A stretch of 25,809 nucleotides of DNA from Chloroflexota bacterium (GTDB taxonomy: Bacteria; Chloroflexota; Anaerolineae; UBA3071), in contig JACNHM010000355.1 in NCBI GenBank assembly GCA_014383605.1, forward strand, positions 1 to 25,809, read 5' to 3'. This document shows positions 16,192 to 22,975 of the stretch, piece by piece. The stretch's first letter is position 1. Each line of letters starts with the position of its first letter. The notes under the pieces were generated by a model. The model did not search any database and was not told where the DNA came from. It saw only the letters and a list, made by a program, of their open reading frames with translations. The translations under genes were made by a program, and so were the position numbers.

Positions 16192-16437
16192 GATAGCCTC
16201 CTTGATGCGTTGTTGAGATGGGCTGTGGGGAGGCCAAGAGCCAGCGAATGCTCAGGTCTGCCTCACCTCCCGGCTTTGCGTGGGTTCACGCCGTCTGCGT
16301 TAGGGGCATTGGCCCCACTGTCACTCTCGTCCATCCTCTTGGAAAGGCCCTCGTCATCGGTCACTGCTGCGGAGTGACCCCAGATCCGCTTCCTTGCATC
16401 GCTGCTTTGCGACTCTAGTCGTTAGATGAATAACTAC
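16192..16437 (-). other. Long structured leader of mgtE (candidate regulatory RNA)
   Basis: The predicted leader carries GGTCACT/AGTGACC (7 bp, near 16356-16376) and GGGGC/GCCCC (near 16301-16314), followed by GGCGTGAACCCACGC and an AGGTGAGGC segment. mgtE genes often carry an M-box Mg2+ riboswitch, and AGGTGAGGC recalls part of it, but the order of elements does not match and I cannot assign a class. Confidence 0.35.
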
Positions 16438-16466
16438 TATATACCAGACAATGCCCCTTTTGTCAA
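16438..16466 (-). promoter_or_regulatory. Sigma70-like promoter of mgtE
   Basis: On the minus strand TTGACA (16466-16461) and TATATA (16443-16438) are separated by 17 nt. It lies back to back with the plus-strand promoter at 16488. Confidence 0.75.
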
Positions 16467-16487
16467 ATCCTGTGCAGAACCCGCGGT

Positions 16488-16516
16488 TTGACAGGCTGCG
16501 ATCTTTGGTGTATGCT
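16488..16516 (+). promoter_or_regulatory. Sigma70-like promoter of the glycosyltransferase
   Basis: TTGACA (16488-16493) and TATGCT (16511-16516) are separated by 17 nt. The two divergent -35 boxes form an inverted repeat, tgtcaaa (16461-16467) facing tttgaca (16487-16493). A shared regulator, or simply two consensus boxes facing away from each other, could explain this. Confidence 0.7.
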
Positions 16517-16520
16517 GTGC

Positions 16521-16606
16521 TGGTAGCTTGGTATACTGGGAAACCGGTAGATTGGTAACTTGCACTAGCCCTAAGCTATCAGCTTACCGATGTTTCCAGC
16601 TTACCA
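16521..16606. repeat. 8-nt tandem array in the glycosyltransferase leader
   Basis: Units tggtagct, tggtatac, tgggaaac, cggtagat and tggtaact run from 16521 to 16560. Complementary units in the opposite direction (agcttacc, agcttacca) lie at 16579-16606. The stretch tgggaaaccggtagattgg closely matches tgggaaaccgttagattgg at 11609, so both belong to one dispersed family. The transcript of the downstream gene would carry it as an imperfect hairpin. Confidence 0.7.
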
Positions 16607-16664
16607 CTCCTCACTCTGCCAGCTCGCCAAAGAAACACCTCCCGCGAATGATGGAGTATGCATC

Positions 16665-17843
16665 ATGCGCATCGTCCTGAGCGGTTGGTTCTGGGGACAG
16701 ACCGCCACAGGCAGTGGACAGTATCTGAGCCACTTGCTGGCTCATCTGCCTGAGGCCGCGCCGCAACACGAATACGTCTTGGTGGTGCCGGGCGGAATCT
16801 CCAATTCACGAATCCCGGATCACGCATCACGCGCCACGCACCACGCACCACGCCTCGAGCGTGCCCCGACCCCCTTTGACAAACTCAATGCGAATCTGTC
16901 CAAGGTGTGGTTCGAGCAAATCGCCTTTCCCCGCGCCTGCCGGCGGCTGGGAGCGAACCTGGCGCATGTCCCCCACTGGGGTTCCCCCCTGCGGCCAACA
17001 GTGCCCACCGTGGTCACCATTCACGACCTGATCCCCTTGCTGCTGCCGGCGTACCGAGGCGGCGTGCTGGTGCGCTTGTACACCCGGCTCGTCGCCGCTG
17101 CCGCCCGCCGAACCAGTGCGGTGATCACCGTCTCCCAGGCCTCGCAGAGCGATATCATCACCCATCTCAGGCTGCCCGCGGCGCGAGTGCGGGTCACCCA
17201 CGAGGCGGCGCCCGCCAGCTTCCGCCGGGCAGAACAAGCTCAAGTAGACGCGCTGCGGCGCGAGCTTGGCTTGCCTGATCGCTTCTTCCTCTACCTGGGT
17301 GGCTTCGACGTGCGCAAGAACGTGGCCGGACTGCTGGCGGCCTTCGCCCAGGTGGCTGAGCGCATGCCTGTGGCCCCCGCCCTGGTCATCGCCGGCAAGC
17401 TGCCGCCAAGGGATACCGCCTTCGCTCCTGACCCCCGCCGCATCGCCCGCGAGTTGGGGATTGAGTCCAAGGTCTACTTCACGGGCTGGGTGGAGGAAGC
17501 CGACAAGCCGGCGCTCTACACGGCCGCCGTCGCCTTTGTCTTCCCCTCCCACTACGAAGGGTTCGGCCTGCCCGTGCTGGAAGCGCTGGCCTGTGGAACC
17601 CCGACCATCACTTCCAACGTCTCTTCATTGCCGGAGATGGCGGGCCAGGCCGCGGTGCTGGTTTCCCCTGACGACGTGGCCGGGCTGGCGGCGGCGATGG
17701 CGCGGTTGTGGCACGACGCCGCGTGGCGAGAGAGGCTGCGAGACGAAGCGCTGGCGCAAGCTGCTCATTTCTCCTGGAAACGGACAGCCCAGGCCACGGT
17801 CGAAGTCTATGCCGAGGTGCTCGCCAGGGCACAGGCCAGATAA
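16665..17843 (+). CDS. GT4-family glycosyltransferase
   Basis: This 392-residue protein is a GT-B fold retaining glycosyltransferase of family 4. The N-terminal glycine-rich acceptor loop is in TATGSGQYLSHLLAHL. VVTIHDLIPLLLP and AVITVSQASQSDI follow. The donor-site domain contains FFLYLGGFDVRKNVAGLL, VYFTGWVEEADKPALY and the E-x7-E motif of EGFGLPVLE, typical of nucleotide-sugar donors. It probably adds a sugar to a surface polysaccharide or glycolipid on the cytoplasmic face of the membrane. The ATG at 16665 is chosen because MRIVLSG is the normal family N-terminus and GGAG lies 8 nt upstream; the frame extends to 16590 through repeat sequence. Residues about 46-60 (SRIPDHASRATHHAPR) are encoded by a 7-nt repeat array and look like an in-frame insertion. 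The donor sugar is unknown. Confidence 0.9.
   Translation: MRIVLSGWFWGQTATGSGQYLSHLLAHLPEAAPQHEYVLVVPGGISNSRIPDHASRATHHAPRLERAPTPFDKLNANLSKVWFEQIAFPRACRRLGANLAHVPHWGSPLRPTVPTVVTIHDLIPLLLPAYRGGVLVRLYTRLVAAAARRTSAVITVSQASQSDIITHLRLPAARVRVTHEAAPASFRRAEQAQVDALRRELGLPDRFFLYLGGFDVRKNVAGLLAAFAQVAERMPVAPALVIAGKLPPRDTAFAPDPRRIARELGIESKVYFTGWVEEADKPALYTAAVAFVFPSHYEGFGLPVLEALACGTPTITSNVSSLPEMAGQAAVLVSPDDVAGLAAAMARLWHDAAWRERLRDEALAQAAHFSWKRTAQATVEVYAEVLARAQAR
16804..16854. repeat. 7-nt tandem array inside the glycosyltransferase gene
   Basis: Units ATCACGC, ATCACGC, GCCACGC, ACCACGC and ACCACGC follow one another. The 15-mer ggatcacgcatcacg is shared exactly with the array at 3048-3062. The unit is 7 nt, so each frame cycles, and the encoded histidine/arginine/serine-rich segment interrupts the N-terminal domain without breaking the frame. 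Confidence 0.75.
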
Positions 17844-17978
17844 CGTATTCATGCTGCCACAGCGTATGCCCCAGGTCATGGGCGGTTGCCGGAGGAACGA
17901 GTATACTGATGGCAAACCTGTCCCATGGTTCTGCCTGGTTCTGCCTGCCCCAGGCGTGCCATCGCGGCCGCGACTTCT

Positions 17979-18007
17979 TTGCCGCTTTGGGGGATTTCTG
18001 GTATAAT
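17979..18007 (+). promoter_or_regulatory. Sigma70-like promoter of the sugar ABC genes
   Basis: TTGCCG (17979-17984) and a perfect TATAAT (18002-18007) are separated by 17 nt, with a TGG extended -10 just before. The leader to the permease ATG is about 90 nt. The rest of the gap from 17844 shows no other clear element. Confidence 0.75.
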
Positions 18008-18102
18008 GTCGGACACAGGCTCCCCCAAATGGGTTCGCACCATCCGCCGTCTTGTTCCGGGAGCCGGGAAAGCCGCCTCACAGTTCACGAAAAGGGACGC
18101 TG

Positions 18103-19119
18103 ATGGCCAGTCTGTCGGACACACTGCCGGGGGGCATCCAACCTCAAACGGGGAGATTCTCTGGACGCCGTGCCCGCCGCATACGCGAAGCCGTGCAGGG
18201 CTATCTGTTCATCCTGCCGGCTACTTTCGTCTTGATCCTCTTTCATTTCCTGCCCGTTTTCTATGCCTTCTACATCAGCCTGCACAAGTGGTTCATCGTC
18301 AAAGGTGATTACGTGGGGTTCGCCAACTACCAGCGCGCCCTGACGACGGACAAATTCTGGAACTCGCTGAAGGTGACGATATGGTACGTGGTGGGCACGG
18401 TGCCCATCCAACTCATCCTGGCCCTGGTGATCGCCTACCTGCTCTTCCAGAAGATCCGCGGCAAGGAAGGGCTGCGCATGGTCTACTTCCTGCCCTACGT
18501 GACCTCCACCGTGGCCTCCGGCGCGGTGTTCGCCAAGATGTTCAATCCCACCTTCGGCCCTATCAACAAAGCGCTGGACGCCATTGGGCTGCCCGTGCTG
18601 CGCTGGATGAAGGAACCGCGCGGCATCTTCACCGTGCTGGGCGAGATGGCGGGCATCAACGTGCCCTTCGGCGGACCCAGCGTGGCGCTGGTGACGGTCA
18701 TGGTGTTCGTGATCTGGTTTTGGGTGGGATACGACGCCACCATTTTCCTGGCCGGCCTGGGCGCCATCCCCTACGAGCTGTACGAAGCGGCCAAGATTGA
18801 TGGTGCCGGGCGCTGGCAGCTCTTCCGCCACATCACCATCCCGCTGCTCTCGCCGACCACCTTCTTCCTGTCTCTGGTCGCCATTATCGGCTCATTCAAA
18901 GCCTTCAACCACGTCTTCATCATGGCTGCCGCCTCGGCCACGGAGATTGGCGGGCCGCTGGACACCACCACCACTGCCTCTATCCTGATCTACAACAACG
19001 CTTTCCGCACGCCTACCTTCGGCTATGCGTCAGCCATGTCGTTCTTGCTGTTCATTCTGATCTTGATCGTCTCGCTGCTGCAGAACTACATCGGCGGCAA
19101 GCGAGTACACTACCTGTAG
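18103..19119 (+). CDS. Carbohydrate ABC transporter permease (MalF/UgpA-like)
   Basis: This 338-residue inner-membrane protein has six or so membrane helices, starting at about residue 32 (GYLFILPATFVLILFHFLP). The cytoplasmic coupling loop YEAAKIDGAGRWQLFRHITIP contains the EAA motif (EAA-x3-G-x9-I-x-x-P) that contacts the ATPase. It belongs to the MalF/UgpA type of CUT1 sugar importers. The ATG at 18103 is preferred because AAAGGGA lies upstream; an in-frame TTG at 18052 lacks support. It pairs with the second permease downstream, separated by a palindromic element of about 95 nt. The LFQKIRGKEGLRMVYFLPYVTSTVAS segment is typical of CUT1 first permeases. No ATPase gene is nearby, which is common in CUT1 loci served by a shared MsmX-type ATPase. 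The sugar cannot be named. Confidence 0.92.
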   Translation: MASLSDTLPGGIQPQTGRFSGRRARRIREAVQGYLFILPATFVLILFHFLPVFYAFYISLHKWFIVKGDYVGFANYQRALTTDKFWNSLKVTIWYVVGTVPIQLILALVIAYLLFQKIRGKEGLRMVYFLPYVTSTVASGAVFAKMFNPTFGPINKALDAIGLPVLRWMKEPRGIFTVLGEMAGINVPFGGPSVALVTVMVFVIWFWVGYDATIFLAGLGAIPYELYEAAKIDGAGRWQLFRHITIPLLSPTTFFLSLVAIIGSFKAFNHVFIMAAASATEIGGPLDTTTTASILIYNNAFRTPTFGYASAMSFLLFILILIVSLLQNYIGGKRVHYL

Positions 19120-19120
19120 A

Positions 19121-19215
19121 CTCAGTAGATCCAAGAAGCTCGCGGTGGACTGCCAAGTCCACCGCCTTTCTGCCGGACTTGGCAGTCCGGCAAGAGCAAA
19201 TCTGGATCTACTGAG
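19121..19215. repeat. Y-shaped palindromic element between the two permeases
   Basis: Perfect 13-nt outer arms ctcagtagatcca (19121-19133) and tggatctactgag (19203-19215) enclose two hairpins: GCGGTGGACT/AGTCCACCGC with loop gcca (19142-19165), and TGCCGGACT/AGTCCGGCA with loop tggc (19171-19192). The hairpin cores are reverse complements of each other (ggactgccaagtcc and ggacttggcagtcc). This looks like a REP/MITE-type element. It could lower expression of the second permease relative to the first. Confidence 0.75.
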
Positions 19216-19251
19216 ACTCATTCCGGCCCGATGCTGACAGGAGATCCGAGC

Positions 19252-20136
19252 GTGAGCGTCAAAGCAGCGAGAGCACGGCCTTTTCGCTTTCAGATGCAGT
19301 TTGGACAGTTGTTCATATACGTTTTTCTCATCGCCGGCGCGGTGATAGCTCTCTTCCCCTTCGTCTGGATGGTCTTGACGTCCCTCAAGACGCAGACGGA
19401 GGTGGCGCGCGGCGCCTTCTGGCCAGAGCAGTTCCGCTGGTACAACTACCTCGAAGCCTGGTCGGAAGCGGAATGGGGACCCTACTTCGACCATAGCGGC
19501 CGCTGGATTCCTGGCTACTTCCTGAACACGCTGTTCATCGCCTTCTGCACGGTGACCGGCAATCTGATCACCAACGTGTTGGCCGCCTACGCCTTCGCCC
19601 GCATTCGCTTTCCGGGCAAGAATGTCATCTTCTTCGCCTTCCTGGCCACGATGATGATCCCTGGCGAGGTGACCATCATTCCCAACTTCCTGCTGGTCTC
19701 CCGGCTGGGTTGGGTGAACAACTATCTGGGCCTCATCGTCCCCTGGACAGCCAGCGTGTTCTACATCTTCCTGTTGCGTCAGTTCTTCATGGGGATTCCC
19801 GATGAACTCCACGATGCCGCGCTGATGGACGGTTGCGGACATCTGCGCTTTTTGATCCAGATTGTGCTGCCCCTCTCCAAGGCCGCCATGGTGACGGTGA
19901 TCCTGCTTAGCTTCATCAGCAGTTGGAACGCTTTCTTGTGGCCACTCATTGTGGCCCGCGACGTGGCGCTGTATCCCATCCAGGTGGGGCTGCGGAGCTT
20001 CATCACCGAGATGGGCAACGAGGTGCAATTGATGATGGCGGCGGCGACGTTCGTCATCGCGCCCATCCTGGTGCTTTACTTCTTCGCACAGAAGCAATTT
20101 ACCGAGGGAATCGCAACTACAGGACTGAAGGGTTAG
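19252..20136 (+). CDS. Carbohydrate ABC transporter permease (MalG/UgpE-like)
   Basis: This 294-residue protein is the second CUT1 permease. It starts with a helix at about residue 18 (LFIYVFLIAGAVIALFPFVWM), followed by LTSLKTQTE, the typical start of the MalG family. The long external segment WYNYLEAWSEAEWGPYFDHS precedes the transporter core. The coupling loop is DELHDAALMDGCGHLRFLIQ, where DAA replaces EAA, a common variation. The GTG at 19252 is chosen because AGGAG lies 8 nt upstream; the in-frame ATG at 19231 has no ribosome-binding site and sits beside the repeat. With the upstream permease it forms the heterodimeric channel, fed by the binding lipoprotein encoded at 21202. Confidence 0.92.
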   Translation: MSVKAARARPFRFQMQFGQLFIYVFLIAGAVIALFPFVWMVLTSLKTQTEVARGAFWPEQFRWYNYLEAWSEAEWGPYFDHSGRWIPGYFLNTLFIAFCTVTGNLITNVLAAYAFARIRFPGKNVIFFAFLATMMIPGEVTIIPNFLLVSRLGWVNNYLGLIVPWTASVFYIFLLRQFFMGIPDELHDAALMDGCGHLRFLIQIVLPLSKAAMVTVILLSFISSWNAFLWPLIVARDVALYPIQVGLRSFITEMGNEVQLMMAAATFVIAPILVLYFFAQKQFTEGIATTGLKG

Positions 20137-20150
20137 TGAGGACGTATCGG

Positions 20151-20178
20151 GTGTCAAGTGTCAAGTGTCAGGTGTCAC
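20151..20178. repeat. Short 7-nt tandem array (GTGTCAN units)
   Basis: Four units gtgtcaa, gtgtcaa, gtgtcag and gtgtcac lie between the second permease and the MNT gene. It is the same kind of degenerate heptamer array as at 3004 and 16804, with a different unit. Confidence 0.65.
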
Positions 20179-20239
20179 GTTCTGCTGTTCGAGGCTGCGC
20201 AGGCAAAGGGTGGGATTGGGAACACCCCAGGAGTAACTG

Positions 20240-20560
20240 ATGAAAAACGAAAGAAATGATGAAATCTTGGATATTTTTCTACAAGAGATACGAAGGCAGT
20301 TAGGCACTCATCTTAAACAGGTTATCCTTTTTGGTTCCAGAGCTCGAGGGGACGGTGTTGTTGATTCCGATTACGATTGCTTGGCGGTTCTGGATGAGGT
20401 TTCTCCTGCAGTGAGAGATGTCATTGACGAAACGGCCGGGGAACTTCTGTATCAATACAATGTCGTGTTTTCGATCTTTCCCATATCGGAGGAAAGACAT
20501 CGCCGGCAGGTTTACAATCCGTTCCTGATGAACGTTCGTAGAGAAGGCATTGTCTTATGA
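20240..20560 (+). CDS. MNT-type minimal nucleotidyltransferase (antitoxin-like)
   Basis: This 106-residue protein is a small nucleotidyltransferase-fold domain with the full GS-x10-D-x-D signature: G32-S33, then D44 and D46 in SDYD, preceded by QVILFGSRARGD. Proteins of this kind act as antitoxins of HEPN toxins, in characterised cases by adding AMP to a tyrosine of the toxin. The catalytic residues are intact. AGGAG lies 7 nt before the ATG. The stop overlaps the next gene by 4 nt (ATGA), as expected for a toxin-antitoxin pair. Base use is visibly more AT-rich than the ABC genes on both sides, suggesting that the pair arrived separately. A non-toxin role as a sensory or modifying pair is possible. 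Confidence 0.88.
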   Translation: MKNERNDEILDIFLQEIRRQLGTHLKQVILFGSRARGDGVVDSDYDCLAVLDEVSPAVRDVIDETAGELLYQYNVVFSIFPISEERHRRQVYNPFLMNVRREGIVL

Positions 20561-21018
20561 ATGAGCAGGACGTGCTAGAAGGACAACTAAAACTGATGAT
20601 TCAGAAAGCTGTCCGCTCTATTATGGTCGCTCAATGGCACGTCGAGGAAGGGAACTACGACTTTGCATCATCTCGGGCTTACTACACTGCCTTCTATGCG
20701 ATACAAGCCGTCCTGCTGACCAAAAATCTCTCATTCTCCAAACACGCTGGTGTGATCAGTGCCTTCAACCGGCACTTTGTTAGAACGGCGATCTTCCCAA
20801 GAGAATTCAGCAAGTTCATCAGCCGATTGTTCCGTGAGAGGCAGACCGGAGACTACGAGTTTGGTTTGAGCATAGGCGAGGATGATGCCAGGGAAGATGT
20901 CCGAATCGCCACAAGAGTGCTGCGAGCTATTGCGGTGTATCTAACCCACGAGGGGTTTATGCGAACAGGCGAATGGTTCGAAAGGCTACCAGGTGAGACC
21001 TCGCCTAGCAGCAACTGA
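20557..21018 (+). CDS. HEPN-domain protein (UPF0332-like, toxin candidate)
   Basis: This 153-residue, mostly helical protein follows the MNT gene with an ATGA overlap. The segment ASSRAYYTAFYAIQAVLLTKN followed by KHAGVISAFNRHFV, then RERQTGDYEF, matches the UPF0332 branch of HEPN proteins (typically YYAMF and R..aDY). The R-x4-H-x-Y motif of nuclease-type HEPN toxins is not found anywhere in it, so a ribonuclease role is uncertain and the AMP-acceptor tyrosine of characterised MNT-HEPN systems cannot be placed. The pair sits inside the sugar ABC locus, between the second permease and the binding-protein gene. The two coding regions share lower GC. Confidence 0.82.
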   Translation: MNEQDVLEGQLKLMIQKAVRSIMVAQWHVEEGNYDFASSRAYYTAFYAIQAVLLTKNLSFSKHAGVISAFNRHFVRTAIFPREFSKFISRLFRERQTGDYEFGLSIGEDDAREDVRIATRVLRAIAVYLTHEGFMRTGEWFERLPGETSPSSN

Positions 21019-21201
21019 AGAGAAGGCAAGTGGGGCAAAGGAGGTGAGAGTCGGGAGAAAACATTTGCTTGTGGTTCCATGATTTATGGGCTTGTGTAGT
21101 TGCTTGCGGCCTTCCGAGGCTTCGCTGCGCACGCCCGATCATCCTCAGCCCCAGAAAGGGCTATCTACCCATCAACACATCAACACGGAGGAGAAAAACA
21201 A

Positions 21202-22575
21202 ATGAAAGTTCGCAACGTATTGAATCTGCTTCTGGCTGCGGTGTTGTCGCTGGCGTTGGTAGCGGCCTGCGTTCCTGCTCCAGCGACTGTAGTAGTGGTG
21301 GAAAAAGAGGCTCCCGCGGAGCCTGCACCACCGCCGGAGCCGGAGACCGATGCCATCAGCAAGCTGAACCCCAGCGGCCAGGAAGTGCTCTTCTGGCACG
21401 TCTCCACACGGAAGCACCTGGAGATCCTGGAAGAGATCGTCAACGGCTTCAACGAGAGCAACCCCTACGGCATCCGCGTGGTGGCCCAGTACGCCGGCTA
21501 CTACACCGACATCTACAACAAGCTCATCGCCTCCATTGCCGCTGGCGACACGCCCGATCTGGCCATCGCCTACCCCAACCAGGTGGCCGACTACGCCAGG
21601 GCCGGCGTCGTCGTCCCGCTCGATCCTTACCTGGAGAGCGAGAAGTACGGTTTCACCCCTGAGGACCGGGCCGACTTCTTCGAGGCCTTCCTGGAATCGG
21701 ACCGCCAGGCGGCTCAAGGTAATCAACTCATGAGCTTCGCCCACAGCCGCTCCATGGAGGTGTTGTACTACAACGAGGATTGGCTGGCCGAGTTGGGCTA
21801 CGACGGCCCGCCGGAAAGTTGGGAGGAGTTCAAGGAGATGTGCGTAGCGGCCAGGGATCCGGAGAATGACAAGTGGGGCTACGCCCATACTGGTGGAGCT
21901 TCCTTCTTCGCCAGCATGATCTTCTCCTTTGGCGGCGACATCCTCAGCGAGGACGACAAGACGGTGAAGTTCAACGAGGAGCCGGGCATCAAGTCACTGC
22001 AGGTGATCCAGGACCTCTTCGACAGTGGCTGTGCCTATCAGGTGGCCGAGAGCTACGGCGAGCAGACGGACTTCGCCAACCAGAAGGTGCTCTTTGCTTT
22101 CGGCTCCACGGCCGGGCTGCCCTACTACAAGGGCTCTATCGAGGATGCTGGTGTGTTCAACTGGAGTGTGGCCCCGCCACCGCACGGGGCGCCGGAACCG
22201 GCCGTGAATGTCTACGGCCCCAGCGCCTGCATCTTCAAGAGCACACCGGAGCGCCAGCTCGCCGCCTGGCTCTTCTTCAAGTACTGGGCGGAGACGGAGA
22301 ACGTCACCAACTGGGCCACGGTGGCCAACTACTTCCCCCTCCGCCAGTCGGCCATCGAATCGGCGCCGATGCAGGAGTACCTGGAGGGGAACCCCAAGTA
22401 CGAGAAGGCCTTTGGCTTCTTGCCCTATGGTCGGGTGGAGCCCGCCGTGGCTGGCTGGCAGGAGATCCGGGGGATCATGGGCGATGCCATGACGGCGGCC
22501 GTCGAGGGAGAGGATCCCCAGGTCATCCTGGATAGTGCTGCCGCGGAGGCCAACGGAGTCCTGGCCACTCAGTAG
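21202..22575 (+). CDS. Carbohydrate ABC transporter substrate-binding lipoprotein (UgpB-like)
   Basis: This 457-residue protein is an extracellular sugar-binding protein of the CUT1 type. A signal peptide (1-22) ends in the lipobox LVAAC with lipid-attachment C23, followed by a short proline/glutamate/valine linker (VVVVEKEAPAEPAPPPEPE). The SBP_bac_1-like fold begins at about residue 58 with GQEVLFWHVST. GDTPDLAIAYPNQVADYARAG and VLYYNEDWLAELGYDGPPESWEEF are highly typical of UgpB/MalE-type proteins, as is the C-terminal KYWAETENVTNWAT. The ATG at 21202 has GGAGGAG 8 nt upstream. It most likely serves the permeases at 18103 and 19252. The usual gene order puts the binding protein first; here it follows the permeases and the inserted MNT-HEPN pair. 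The ligand is unknown. Confidence 0.93.
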   Translation: MKVRNVLNLLLAAVLSLALVAACVPAPATVVVVEKEAPAEPAPPPEPETDAISKLNPSGQEVLFWHVSTRKHLEILEEIVNGFNESNPYGIRVVAQYAGYYTDIYNKLIASIAAGDTPDLAIAYPNQVADYARAGVVVPLDPYLESEKYGFTPEDRADFFEAFLESDRQAAQGNQLMSFAHSRSMEVLYYNEDWLAELGYDGPPESWEEFKEMCVAARDPENDKWGYAHTGGASFFASMIFSFGGDILSEDDKTVKFNEEPGIKSLQVIQDLFDSGCAYQVAESYGEQTDFANQKVLFAFGSTAGLPYYKGSIEDAGVFNWSVAPPPHGAPEPAVNVYGPSACIFKSTPERQLAAWLFFKYWAETENVTNWATVANYFPLRQSAIESAPMQEYLEGNPKYEKAFGFLPYGRVEPAVAGWQEIRGIMGDAMTAAVEGEDPQVILDSAAAEANGVLATQ

Positions 22576-22975
22576 AGGCGGCCTGTTTCTCAATCATGGT
22601 TCTGGAGCGGGCAGTGGGACAGCCCTCTGCCCGCCTCCGGCGTTCGTTCAACCTCAGCTCCTTGGTCAACCGGTCTGCTTATGACTGGTCATTTCAATTT
22701 TTTACACAAAAGTCCAGGCATTTGCATCTTCTCGACATCTGTGTTACAATAACGTCCAGTGCTTTAACTGCCGGCAGACGCGGAAAGGTGTATTCTAATG
22801 AACCATTAGGTCAGAAAGGAGGTAAAGCAACGCTTCGGATGATCTGGTCGAGGGCGATTTGGAGCATGGCCTGCTCTGGCGATCCTCTCACGGCAATGGA
22901 CTGGCTCGATGTTTGAACTGGTGAGCATCGAGCAAAAGAACCCCCATTTTGTAACTCCTTAGGAGGAGACAAACA
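22576..22975 (+). other. Intergenic region and leader of the peptide-type binding protein
   Basis: The 400-nt gap holds a hairpin (GCGGGCAG 22607-22614 with CTGCCCGC 22627-22634) that may end the sugar locus transcript, and a promoter at 22722-22750. The leader of about 220 nt contains a full AAAGGAGGT at 22815-22823 with no start codon at normal distance, a 25-codon ORF (ATG 22839 to TGA 22916), and an 8-bp hairpin (22904-22911 with 22926-22933). A short CTCC/GGAG pairing could mask the true ribosome site (22955-22965). Confidence 0.5.
22722..22750 (+). promoter_or_regulatory. Sigma70-like promoter of the peptide-type binding protein
   Basis: TTGCAT (22722-22727) and TACAAT (22745-22750) are separated by 17 nt. 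Confidence 0.65.

Noticed and set aside
15121..16377. Plus-strand frame of 418 codons
   Set aside because: It is antisense to mgtE and has the same shadow composition.
16192..16440. GEMM (c-di-GMP) riboswitch suggested by ACGCAAAGCC
   Set aside because: Only this short piece matches. The upstream receptor stem and the following ACGGG part are missing.
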